Below, piece by piece: positions 56,095 to 64,000 of a stretch of DNA of 64,000 nucleotides (within the stretch, counting starts at the first letter, position 1; each line of letters starts with the position of its first letter). A program made the translations under genes and the position numbers. Origin of the DNA: Alphaproteobacteria bacterium UBA4588 (GTDB taxonomy: Bacteria > Pseudomonadota > Alphaproteobacteria > Rhodobacterales > Rhodobacteraceae); NCBI GenBank assembly GCA_905182195.1, contig CAJJAW010000002.1:310001-374000 (forward strand). Direction: 5' to 3'. The notes under the pieces were generated by a model. The model worked only from the letters and a program-made list of their open reading frames with translations. It was not told the DNA's origin and did not search any database.

Positions 56095-56236
56095 ACAAAG
56101 ACCGCCATCGCCCTATTGGGCGTGACGGTTGCTTTGTTCAAGCCTGCGCCCGTAGTTTGTCAACAAGAACAAGATCATTCCTTGCCATTTCTGTCAGTAC
56201 AGCCATTATTTGCGCAGAGGATTGGAAGGAAATCAC

Positions 56237-56620
56237 ATGCCACACCTTATAATTCAATATTCAGAAAGCCTCGGTGAACGGGTGAATATGACAGAGTTTT
56301 GCGCTGTGATGAGTAAAGTGATGCAGCAAACAGGCCAGTTTCCTTTGGCAGGCATCCGTGTGCGTGCGCATCCCATGCCGCACAGCTCCATTGCGGACGA
56401 GCATCCCGAAAATGCTTTTGTGGATATTATCCTGCGGATTGGTGAGGGGCGCAGTGACGCGCAGAAAGCGACTGCGGGCTCCGCTTTGATGGAGGGTGCA
56501 AAATCTGCCTTTGCGGCACAGTTGGCACACCCGCACTTTGCCCTATCGCTCGAAATCATCGAGATATCCAAGTCGTTCAGCTGGAAAACCAACAGCATTC
56601 ATCCTCGGCTTAAGAATTAA
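56237..56620 (+). CDS. hpaF: 5-carboxymethyl-2-hydroxymuconate delta-isomerase-like protein
   Basis: About 127 residues. The N-terminal Pro follows Met (MPHLIIQYSESL), as needed in tautomerase-superfamily isomerases of the HpaF/HpcD type, which act in the meta-cleavage route of homoprotocatechuate. VRAHPMPHSSIADEHPENAFVDIILRIGEG is the typical mid-region. ATG at 56237 is preceded by GGAAGGAAATCAC. Neighbouring hydrolase and hydratase genes belong to the same pathway type. Confidence 0.88.
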   Translation: MPHLIIQYSESLGERVNMTEFCAVMSKVMQQTGQFPLAGIRVRAHPMPHSSIADEHPENAFVDIILRIGEGRSDAQKATAGSALMEGAKSAFAAQLAHPHFALSLEIIEISKSFSWKTNSIHPRLKN

Positions 56621-56644
56621 TGCACGCCCCCAAAGGAGAACTTT

Positions 56645-57502
56645 ATGAAATTTGCTACAATTCGCAGTCAGGGCATAGAGCTTTACGGTGCCGCGACCGA
56701 CGCCGGTGTTATAGCGCTGTCGCAAGACTTTCCACAATGGGCGACACTGAAAGATGTGATCGCGGCTCAGGGGCTGCCCATCTTATCTGCGGCCGCTGAA
56801 GGTTTGGCTGTGAGCCATCCAAACGGCAGTTTCTCCTATGAGATGCCTGTGGCAAATGGGGAGAAGATCATCTGCGTGGGGGTGAACTTTCCAGACCGAA
56901 ATGCGGAATATAAAGATGGCACTCAAGCGCCGGCTAATATGTCGTTGTTTCCACGTTTTGCCCGAGGGTTTGTGGGCCATCGTGAGGCGCTGGTCCGGCC
57001 GCCTGAATCGCATCAGCTGGATTATGAGGGTGAGATTGCAATTGTGATTGGAAAGCAGGGGCGGCGCATTTTGCAGGCCGATGCCTATGACCATATCGCG
57101 GCTATTACGCTCTGCAATGAGGGGACAATCCGCGACTGGGTGCGACATGCGAAGTTCAATGTCACACAGGGCAAAAACTGGGACAATACAGGGGCCATGG
57201 GGCCTTGGTTGGTTCCGTTTACCGATGCAGCCCAACTGGATGATGTACGCCTGACCACCCATGTGAACGGTGAGTTGCGCCAAGCAGACCGTACCAGTCG
57301 GATGATGTTTTCGATACGCCGCCAGATTGAGTATATTTCAACCTTCACAACACTTATGCCTGGAGACATCATTGTGACGGGCACCCCCACAGGCGCCGGT
57401 GCACGGTTTGATCCGCCAATCTACCTCAAGCCCGGGGATGTGGTGGAAGTGGCTGCAGAAGGCATTGGGGTATTGCACAACACAATTGAGGACGAGGCAT
57501 GA
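56645..57502 (+). CDS. Fumarylacetoacetate hydrolase family protein (HpaG-like)
   Basis: 285 residues. The FAH fold has metal-binding acids in LDYEGEIAIVIGKQGRRI and the later PGDIIVTGTPTGAG and PGDVVEVAAEGIGVL. CVGVNFPDRNAEY matches bacterial FAH-type hydrolases/isomerases. In this context it could be the decarboxylase/isomerase (HpaG) of homoprotocatechuate degradation, but FAH proteins act on many substrates. The last codons overlap the following hydratase start by 4 bp. Confidence 0.88.
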   Translation: MKFATIRSQGIELYGAATDAGVIALSQDFPQWATLKDVIAAQGLPILSAAAEGLAVSHPNGSFSYEMPVANGEKIICVGVNFPDRNAEYKDGTQAPANMSLFPRFARGFVGHREALVRPPESHQLDYEGEIAIVIGKQGRRILQADAYDHIAAITLCNEGTIRDWVRHAKFNVTQGKNWDNTGAMGPWLVPFTDAAQLDDVRLTTHVNGELRQADRTSRMMFSIRRQIEYISTFTTLMPGDIIVTGTPTGAGARFDPPIYLKPGDVVEVAAEGIGVLHNTIEDEA

Positions 57503-58298
57503 CGCCCGCAGAAATCACCAAGGCTGCGCAAGATTTATTTAACGCGGAAAAAACCCAGAAGCAAATCGGCCTATTGACTGTCGCCAACCCCAATATGCAG
57601 ATGGATGATGCCTATGCGGTCCAAAAAGAATTAGTGGCCCTAAAAGTTGCGGATGGGCGCCGCGTGACCGGCTGGAAAATCGGTCTAACATCCAAGGCAA
57701 TGCAATATGCGCTGAACATCGATATTCCAGACAGCGGGATTCTACTTGACGACATGCATTTCGAAGATGGCAGCACTGTCCCGAAAGGCCGGTTTCATTC
57801 AGCCGCGTATTGAAGCTGAAATTGCTTTCGTGATGAAGAAAGATCTTGACGGAACCGCCACCCGTGCACAGGTTTTGGCCGCTACAGATTATGTTTGCCC
57901 CTCATTGGAGATCTTAGACACACGTATTTTGCGATCTGATCCCAAGACGGGCCAGACCCGCAAGATCTTTGACACGATCTCAGATAATGCCGCTAATGCT
58001 GGAATTGTGGTTGGAGCGAAGCGCCATGATCCCAAGCGCGTTTGATCTGCGCTGGGCTGGCGCAATTTGTAGCCGCAATGGCGAAGTTGAGGAAACTGGT
58101 CTCGGTGCGGGCGTGTTGAATGATCCCGTGATGGGGATTGTTTGGCTCTCCAAGCGCTTAGAGATCTACGGTCAATCAATTAGGGCTGGAGATGTGGTTT
58201 TGTCAGGGTCTTTCATACGTCCTGTTGAAGCTCGCCCTGGTGACAGCTTCCATGCAGACTTTGGGCAGTTTGGTGACGTATCTATAAATTTTGCCTGA
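57499..58298 (+). pseudogene. hpaH: HpaH-like 2-oxo-hept-4-ene-1,7-dioate hydratase with two frameshifts
   Basis: Three frames join into one hydratase. The first (57499) reads to FEDGSTVPKGRF, the second continues IQPRIEAEIAFVMKKDLDG and ends AKRHDPKRV, the third begins DLRWAGAICSRNGEVEETG and runs to 58298. Each junction is one extra T, at TTT 57793-57795 (GGTTTC for GGTTC) and TTT 58041-58043 (GTTTGAT for GTTGAT). The rebuilt protein has MhpD/HpaH signatures, such as VTGWKIGLTSKAMQ and the GVLNDPVMGIVWL block. Both lesions being T insertions in short T runs raises the chance of sequencing error. Confidence 0.85.
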
Positions 58299-58538
58299 TT
58301 GTAATATTGCTCTGACGCGGACATTACTTTCTAAGTAGGACACCGGCCGACCTGCTGGCACCAGTTATAATAATGAGTTAACCAATTTATGGAAATGAAA
58401 ACCGAAGCAGCGCTTTAGAAGAGAATTAAAGCTAAACCTTTATTGCCCATTTAGCTAATTGCTGGGCTACTTAACTGTGTTTGAAGTGACGCCCCCCATA
58501 GGGGTCTCAAAAACTTGCTTGCAGGGCTCTGTGTTCGT

Positions 58539-59227
58539 TCATAAAGCCAAGCGATATCCACCACTCTCTGTCACTAATAGGCTGGCGTTTCTGGGGTCCG
58601 GTTCTATTTTCTGGCGGAGGCGATAAATATGTGTTTCTAAGGTATGTGTTGTGACGCCTGCGTTATATCCCCAAACTTCATGTAAAAGCGTATCTCTTGG
58701 TACTACGCTCTCAGGGTCGCGGTACAAAAACTTGAGTATGTTGGTTTCTTTTTCAGTTAAGCGAATTTTTCTGTCACCTTCAGCTAACAGCATTTTGATG
58801 GCTGGTTTAAAAGTATAAGGGCCAAGGGTAAAGAATAGCATCTTCTGATTGCTCATGTTGGCGCAATTGAGCAAGGATGCGTGCAAGCAATATGGTGAAC
58901 TTGAACGGCTTGGTAATGTAATCATTGGCGCCAGCGTCGAGCCCTAAAAGAGTGTCGGAGCCAGCGTCATGGCCGGTGAGCATAAATATTGGGCATTTTA
59001 CGCCCTGTTTGCGCAACATACGACACAGTTCGCGGCCATCAATATCTGGCAATCCAATGTCCAAGATAACCAAATCGTATACTTGTTGTTTTACTTTTTC
59101 CAAAGCATCGGCTCCGTCACTACTTTGGAAGACAGCGAAGTGCTCGGTCATAATCAACTGTTCGCTTAGCACTTCACACAAATCTTACATCATCGTCGAT
59201 CAGAAGAATTTTTTTTAGTTGGGCCAT
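58539..59227 (-). pseudogene. OmpR/PhoB-type response regulator with two frameshifts
   Basis: From ATG 59227 the frame reads MAQLKKILLIDDDV and then hits a stop. One extra base (A run at 59180-59182) hides the continuation LCEVLSEQL. The receiver domain follows, with phospho-acceptor Asp in LVILDIGLPDIDG, LTGHDAG and ITKPF. A second shift near 58829-58838 separates it from the winged-helix domain, which shows LTEKETNILKFLYR and THTLETHIYRLRQKIE, ending at 58539. Rebuilt, it is an ordinary two-domain regulator of about 229 residues. No histidine kinase lies nearby. Confidence 0.85.
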
Positions 59228-59372
59228 TATAGCTTTCTGTCCTTTTTTGGTGATTTAATAATTGCGCTTTTGCGAGCTGCATTGCAAGATTTGTAACATT
59301 GATTTCATAACGACGTGTCACAGATGCAGGAATTGTTTCAATTCTAGGGAAAAAGAATGTATCGGAGGTTTC

Positions 59373-60428
59373 ATGAGTTTAACCCCATCTCCCATTGAGC
59401 TTCGCGCCCGGGCTTTGACCGACCTTAGGATGGGTTTGCCGGTAGTTATTGATATGCCTGAACCTATGGTAATTTGTGCGGCTGAAACTCTAACACAGGA
59501 GCGGCTAAACTCATTGCGCGCTTTGGGGGAGGTGCAGGCCGTAATCTCCAAGTGGCGAGCGGATACTCTAAAAATTAGTGCATATGATGATGATGTCGCC
59601 CGCTTTTTAGTGCCTAATTCAGCGGATGCGCGTTGGTGCAATGCGGTGGCAGACCCCATCTTAGATATGAGTTACCCCATGAAGGGGCCGTTTCAAACTG
59701 TTCGCGGGGGTGAAGTGCGCGGCCAGCGTGCAGCTGTCGCATTGCTGAAGGCAGCACATTTGTTGCCTATGGCGATCACCGTGAGCACAAGCCAGCCTCT
59801 AAGCACACTCACTCATTTGCCGGTTGAGGTTCTTCTACATACGGGATTTGGGCATGTGGCCTCTGCGTCCTTGCCGTTGCAGGTGTCTCAGGCGGGGCGT
59901 TTGCATGTGTACCGTCCCCTATGGAGGGGGGGATGAACATTATGCGGTTGCGATTGGCACTCCTGACCGTGCGACACCCGTATTGACCCGCTTGCATTCG
60001 GCCTGCTTTACTGGCGACATTTTGGGATCTCTGAAATGTGATTGCGGACCGCAACTGAAGGGCGCTTTGGCACAAATGGGTCATGAAGGCGCTGGTGTGC
60101 TGTTGTATCTCAATCAAGAGGGCCGTGGCATTGGCTTGGCCAATAAGATGCGCGCCTATGCGCTGCAAGATCAAGGCTTTGACACCGTCGAAGCCAACCA
60201 TCGCCTGGGGTTTGAGGATGACGAGCGAGATTTTCAAATAGGGGCGGAGCTTCTCAAGAGCCTGGGGTTCTCAGAAATCCGCCTTATGACGAACAATCCC
60301 AGCAAGGTGGCGCGACTGCAGGATCAAGGCCTCAAAGTGGTTGAGCGGGTGCCGCTGATTGTGGGCGCGACCACTCAGAACCGTAGCTATTTGCAGACAA
60401 GGCTGAAAAATCTGGGCATATTTTGTGA
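59373..60428 (+). pseudogene. ribA: GTP cyclohydrolase II, with two frameshifts
   Basis: ATG 59373 has GGAGG eight bases upstream. The N-terminal half reads to AGRLHVYRPL. One extra base in the C4 or G7 run at 59916-59932 moves the frame, after which DEHYAVAIG, the zinc-site SACFTGDILGSLKCDCGPQ and NQEGRGIGLANKMRAYALQ follow. A missing base near 60396-60401 then hides the proper end: the alternative frame reads KAEKSGHIL and stops at 60428, as relatives do. RibA starts riboflavin synthesis and is normally essential, so these shifts may be sequence errors. The long N-terminal extension is usual for this order. Confidence 0.88.
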
Positions 60429-60919
60429 GTGCTCTGGATATAGTCTACTCTGCTGGACGATTGCGATACCGCGGTCGGTATATAGCCGCGACCTCTGGAC
60501 TTGGTGGGACCACGGATCTCAAGGGGGAGGGCGATGGGGCAACGCCGCGGGGAACACATTTGATTGTGGGCCTGTTTTACCGTCCGGACCGGGTGGCTTT
60601 ACCTTCAGGTTGGGCCCAGCCTATATACCCTGGGGATCTGTGGTGCGATGACCCCAAACATCTTGCCTACAATCACCTGTGCCGCGCGCCGCTAGATGCC
60701 AGCTTTGAGCATATGCGGCGAAGTGATCCGCAATATGACGTGGTTTTGATCACCGATTGGAATTGGCCCGAGGCCGTTCCGGGGCGTGGGTCGGCTATCT
60801 TTATGCATCAATGGCGCCGGCCTGGCGCACCAACCGCAGGTTGCATTGCAATGTCACGCTGTGATCTGCATTGGCTGGCGGCGCGGGTGACCCCGGGCTG
60901 CCAATTAATTATTCGCTAG
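60425..60919 (+). CDS. L,D-transpeptidase (YkuD) family protein
   Basis: 164 residues. The catalytic signature is complete: His in FMHQW and Cys in PTAGCIAM, i.e. the HX-rich stretch followed by the SHGC-like motif with Ala for Ser-His. YkuD domains make 3-3 cross-links in peptidoglycan or attach proteins; here there is no obvious signal peptide, so the compartment is uncertain. The GTG start overlaps the true ribA stop by 4 bp (GTGA). A following convergent gene overlaps its end by 11 bp. Confidence 0.87.
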   Translation: MSALDIVYSAGRLRYRGRYIAATSGLGGTTDLKGEGDGATPRGTHLIVGLFYRPDRVALPSGWAQPIYPGDLWCDDPKHLAYNHLCRAPLDASFEHMRRSDPQYDVVLITDWNWPEAVPGRGSAIFMHQWRRPGAPTAGCIAMSRCDLHWLAARVTPGCQLIIR

Positions 60920-61587
60920 GCTGTTCTGTCGGGCTGGTGGGGGCTCTAGCGCCAAAGATTGCGGAGCCCACCCGCACGTGTGTGGCCCCAAACGCAATGG
61001 CTTTGACAAAGTCACTGGACATTCCCATTGAAAGTTGTGTCAAATCATTTCGCTTGGCCAACTTGGCCAAAAGTGCAAAGTGCATGCTGGCCTCTTCGTC
61101 TACTGGCGGAATGCACATCAAGCCCACAAGTGGCAGGTCTAATGCCCTGCAGTCCGCAACAAAGGCATCCACGGCATCCTGGTGCAATCCCAGCCTTCTG
61201 GGCCTCAAGCCCTGTATTGACTTGGGCAAATAGGGGGGGGCACTGGCCAAGCTCTTGCGCTAACCTTGAAAAGGTAGTGGCTAATTTGGGTCGATCCAAT
61301 GTGTGGATGCAATCAAAGAGCTGTAAGGCTGCGCGGGCCTTGTTAGATTGGAGTGGCCCCAAGAGGTGCACCTTAGCGTCGGGAAAGCTGGATTTGAACT
61401 CTGGCCACTTGCCTTCTGCCTCTTGCACACGGTTTTCGCCAAAAACCTGATGGCCCTGATTGAGCACTGACAAGACCCGCTCATTTGGCTGAACCTTTGA
61501 TACAGCAATCAATTCAACCGTGCCTTTTGTGCGGCCCGATGCCTGAATAGCTTGAGAAATTTCAGAATACACCTGGTTGAGTGACAT
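60909..61587 (-). pseudogene. YggS-family PLP homeostasis protein, with one frameshift
   Basis: The N-terminal frame has ELIAVSKVQPNE (PLP-binding Lys region), FGENRVQEAEGKWP and HLLGPLQSNKARA, running to AQKAGIA. The following frame continues DAVDAFVADCRALDL, LVGLMCIPPVDEEAS and SMGMSSDFVKAIAFGATHVRVGSAIFG. One extra base at the GG/CC pair near 61181-61182 separates them. YggS/PLPBP proteins bind pyridoxal phosphate and keep its level balanced. The protein end overlaps the L,D-transpeptidase gene. Confidence 0.87.
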
Positions 61588-61823
61588 ATTATTTGACCCT
61601 TTTGTTATTTTTTTCAGTTTAATTTGTTATCGAGCGGATGTCATTGGCAGAATATGGCCACAATTTGTGTGACATCTCTGCACCATTTTGCGGCAGAGCC
61701 ATATCTGGGCCGCTCTCTCCCCTTGACCTGAGGCCCTACGCACGGCAATAACACCCTAATGCCTAACTAAGGTTTCGATCTAGGAAGGTATTCTTTTTTG
61801 GATAGCAACTCGAGGAAAAAAAT

Positions 61824-63125
61824 ATGAAACGCATCCTACTTACTTCTACAGCTCTCGTCATGGTAGCCGGTATTGCCGCTGCTGATGGCCACGCTTCAGT
61901 TTCTTGGTCTGGTACAGCAACAGCTGGTGTAGCCCGTAATGGTGGCGCCGAAGCCGCTGCAGCAGTAGCAGCGACAGCACGCAGCTCAGCAGCGCACATC
62001 AGCCTGCGTAACGCCGCAGACGGCTATGGCTTTACAGTGCTCGTCCGTGGCGCGACCACGAATGTTGCAGACACAGCAGTGTACAGCAATCAGCTGCTGA
62101 AGCAGCAAATGCGCAAGCGCTTGCTGACTACATGCGTTGGCTCGTGCAACTGCAGCCGGTACGACACTGCAGCTCTTGCAGCAGCAAGCAGCTGCTACCA
62201 ACGCTCACGACGTTAATTATGTTATGGTGGCACCGCTGCTCGCTAAAGCAACCGCAGGCGACTTCAGGCATATTCAGAAGTTAACGCTACTGTAACAGGT
62301 ACCGTTACTGCTGGTGGCATGACATTGTCAGCTGGCATGTCTGTAGACGCTGGTGACGGCTATGACTTCGCTGACGACGACACTTTGACTACGCCAGCAG
62401 GTACGTAGGTCTTGACTCTGTGTCCGTGGACATGGGTTCTGCTGGTAAGATCACATTGGACCAGAATGCAACTACACACTTGGTTGATGGTGACGACGAT
62501 GCTTCTGGTGACGTCTAGTACACAAACACATTCGGTGGTGCTACATTTACCGCTGTATTGGATTTGGACAAAGACGACTCAGACATATCAGCGCTAGCGC
62601 GGTACAAGTTGCAGCAGCTACTGCACTGTACGCCGCAACAGCAACAACAGCAGCAGTAGCTGGCGTCAATGCGATGTACCTGGCGCAGCAGCAGTTGCAG
62701 CTGACACTCAGTGGTCTGCTAAAGTATCGATGCCGCTTGGTGGTGGTTCCGTTTACGTAGCAATGGACGAAGAAAGCGGCAACGCATTCGGTGGTTCTGC
62801 TATGGTATCTGGCGCGACTGTCTCTATTGACAGCAAGCTGGAAGCTCTGGCAGCAGACCTTAAGGGTCTCCGTAGCACCACACTTGGCGTATCTTACCCC
62901 ATGGGTGCACTTACAGCTGGAGCGACTTATGACTCCATCAAAGACGGCGACCAGTGGGGCGTGAGCGCTTCCTATGCAGCCGGCGACATGACTGTTGGTT
63001 TCAGCACAGACGAAGGCTCTGATTGGGCAGTAACTGGTGCATACGCACTGGGAACTGGTGCAACTATCAACGCTGGTGTTAACTACACAGAAGACGCATT
63101 CTTGGGTCTTAGCTTCGCATTCTAA
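61824..63125 (+). pseudogene. Outer-membrane porin, several frameshifts and stops
   Basis: The N-terminus is a clear signal peptide and first strand (MKRILLTSTALVMVAGIAAADGHASVSWSG), with GAGGAAAAAAAT as ribosome binding site. The C-terminal 130 codons (from 62730) read as porin strands, with SAYAAGDMTVG-like repeats, ending FLGLSFAF with the terminal Phe needed for BamA recognition. Between about 62075 and 62720 coding potential jumps between frames with in-frame stops (for example after PAGT near 62407), with recognisable pieces such as EVNATVTGTVTAGGMTLSAG and GGATFTAVLDLDKDDSD. At least five indels are needed. Long Ala-rich segments are unusual. Confidence 0.8.
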
Positions 63126-63149
63126 ATTGGCCCCGGTCAATTAGATAGA

Positions 63150-63176
63150 AAGGCGGCCCTCCTGGGCCGCCTTTTT
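63150..63176 (+). terminator. Rho-independent terminator of the porin gene
   Basis: AAGGCGGCCC-TCCT-GGGCCGCCTT followed by TTT. A perfect ten-pair stem 25 bp after the porin stop. Confidence 0.93.
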
Positions 63177-63336
63177 CTTTTGGGACACCTATTTTCATAT
63201 GATAATTCACACCCACCTAGCAGTTATGGTGAATTACAACGCGCTGGCTCTAGAAACTTAATCCAAAGCGCCCTATGACTGAAAGCGGGCTCTCGTTCAG
63301 GGTTTGGCCCTAAATTGTGTAGACGAGGTGCAGCCC

Positions 63337-64000
63337 ATGACGACCTATTCACCCACCGAGATTGAGGCTAAGTGGCAGGCAGCCTGGGCTAAAAGTGAAA
63401 CCTTTAAGGCCATAGCAAGCGCCGACCGGCCCAAGTACTATGTCTTGGAAATGTTCCCCTATCCCTCTGGCCGTATTCACATGGGCCACGTGCGCAATTA
63501 CACCATGGGCGATGTGATTGCCCGCCATAAGCTGTCTACGGGCCACAATGTGTTACATCCGATGGGCTGGGATGCCTTTGGGATGCCCGCCGAGAATGCC
63601 GCAATGGCAATTGGCGGCCACCCGAAGGAGTGGACCTACGCTAATATCGCTACGATGCGCGACCAGATGAAGCCCCTGGGGCTGTCGATTGACTGGTCAC
63701 GCGAGTTTGCCACCTGTGACCCTGAATATTATGGCCAGCAGCAGGCTCTATTTCTAGATATGCTCGCCAACGATTTGGTCTACCGCAAAAATGCGATGGT
63801 AAACTGGGACCCTGTAGATATGACCGTGTTGGCCAATGAGCAGGTGATCGATGGCAAGGGCTGGCGTTCAAATGCTGAGGTGGAGCGCCGCGAATTGACC
63901 CAATGGTTTTTTAACATCTCCTCCATGTCGGGAGAGCTGCTGGATGCTTTGGATGATCTTGAGAACTGGCCGGCCAAAGTACGTCTGATGCAAGAAAACT
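63337..64000 (+). CDS. leuS: Leucyl-tRNA synthetase (N-terminal fragment)
   Basis: 221 codons are visible and open to the window edge. The class I HIGH motif appears as [14 protein letters not shown], followed by [36 protein letters not shown]-like [13 protein letters not shown], and VNWDP with VLANEQV, all specific to LeuS. LeuS charges tRNA-Leu. The 211-bp gap before it contains the porin terminator and presumably the leuS promoter. No frameshift is seen in this part. Confidence 0.97.
   Translation, partial: MTTYSPTEIEAKWQAAWAKSETFKAIASADRPKYYVLEMFPYPSGRIHMGHVRNYTMGDVIARHKLSTGHNVLHPMGWDAFGMPAENAAMAIGGHPKEWTYANIATMRDQMKPLGLSIDWSREFATCDPEYYGQQQALFLDMLANDLVYRKNAMVNWDPVDMTVLANEQVIDGKGWRSNAEVERRELTQWFFNISSMSGELLDALDDLENWPAKVRLMQEN

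Noticed and set aside
56101-56130. Terminator after the polyol ATPase gene
   Set aside because: The GC-rich hairpin lacks a following T run on the plus strand, so I did not list it as a terminator.

Overview
The window looks like a near-complete stretch of a chromosome from an alphaproteobacterium of the order Rhodobacterales (Roseobacter group). The evidence is the combination of a ParABS locus beside mnmG/mnmE/rho/hemJ, an adjacent aroE-coaE-dnaQ-secB block, a RegB/SenC/RegA redox locus, AddAB, HslVU, an AmgK/MurU pair, and a polyol transporter operon whose genes match the smo/mtlK set known from Rhodobacter sphaeroides. Base composition is visibly lower in GC than cultured roseobacters usually are. 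Several loci are trimmed or decayed (maf-aroE fusion, mltA stub, acetyltransferase relic). Both points would suit a streamlined pelagic lineage, but that placement is inference.

Layout. 0-2.6 kb: divergent hrcA (partial) and rph-rdgB-hemW. 2.6-9.9 kb: a leftward block parB-parA-rsmG-mnmG-mnmE-rho-hemJ, with two perfect 16-bp parS palindromes inside the rsmG and mnmG reading frames. 9.9-10.3 kb: a very AT-rich gap with DnaA boxes, where transcription diverges on both sides; it is my candidate for the chromosomal origin. 10.3-13.0 kb: a rightward block maf-aroE (fused), coaE, dnaQ. 13.0-18.7 kb: secB, fxsA, a Tim44-domain gene, a vestige that looks like mltA, an Smr gene, an MFS transporter, hslVU. 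18.6-27.0 kb: trxA, addAB, murU, amgK. 27.3-31.0 kb: regB/senC/regA, an acetyltransferase relic and an HD hydrolase. 31.1-38.9 kb: ahcY, yciI-like, gpsA, hemD, a mitofilin-like gene, a HemY-domain gene and an amidase. 39-46.8 kb: dnaKJ, alkB, ptsN-hpf-lptB-lptA-lptC and a ribonuclease D. 46.9-48.0 kb: an amidinotransferase. 48.8-56.1 kb: a complete polyol (sorbitol/mannitol type) uptake and oxidation operon with its own AraC regulator. 56.2-58.3 kb: three lower-pathway genes of homoprotocatechuate type. 58.5-64 kb: an OmpR-type regulator, ribA, an L,D-transpeptidase, a yggS-family gene, a porin and the start of leuS.

A recurring feature is single-base frameshifts: hemW, the first polyol permease, the hydratase (two), the response regulator (two), ribA (two), yggS and the porin (many). 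Most are one extra base in a short homopolymer and they cluster between 57.7 and 62.7 kb. Because ribA is normally essential and porins are abundant, sequence or assembly error is at least as likely as real gene decay there.

No rRNA, tRNA, CRISPR array, insertion sequence, prophage or secretion/defence cassette was recognised. I did not find a clearly new biological system. The most unusual items are the Maf-AroE fusion, the mltA-like stub, the origin/parS architecture and the structured repeat region upstream of the polyol operon.
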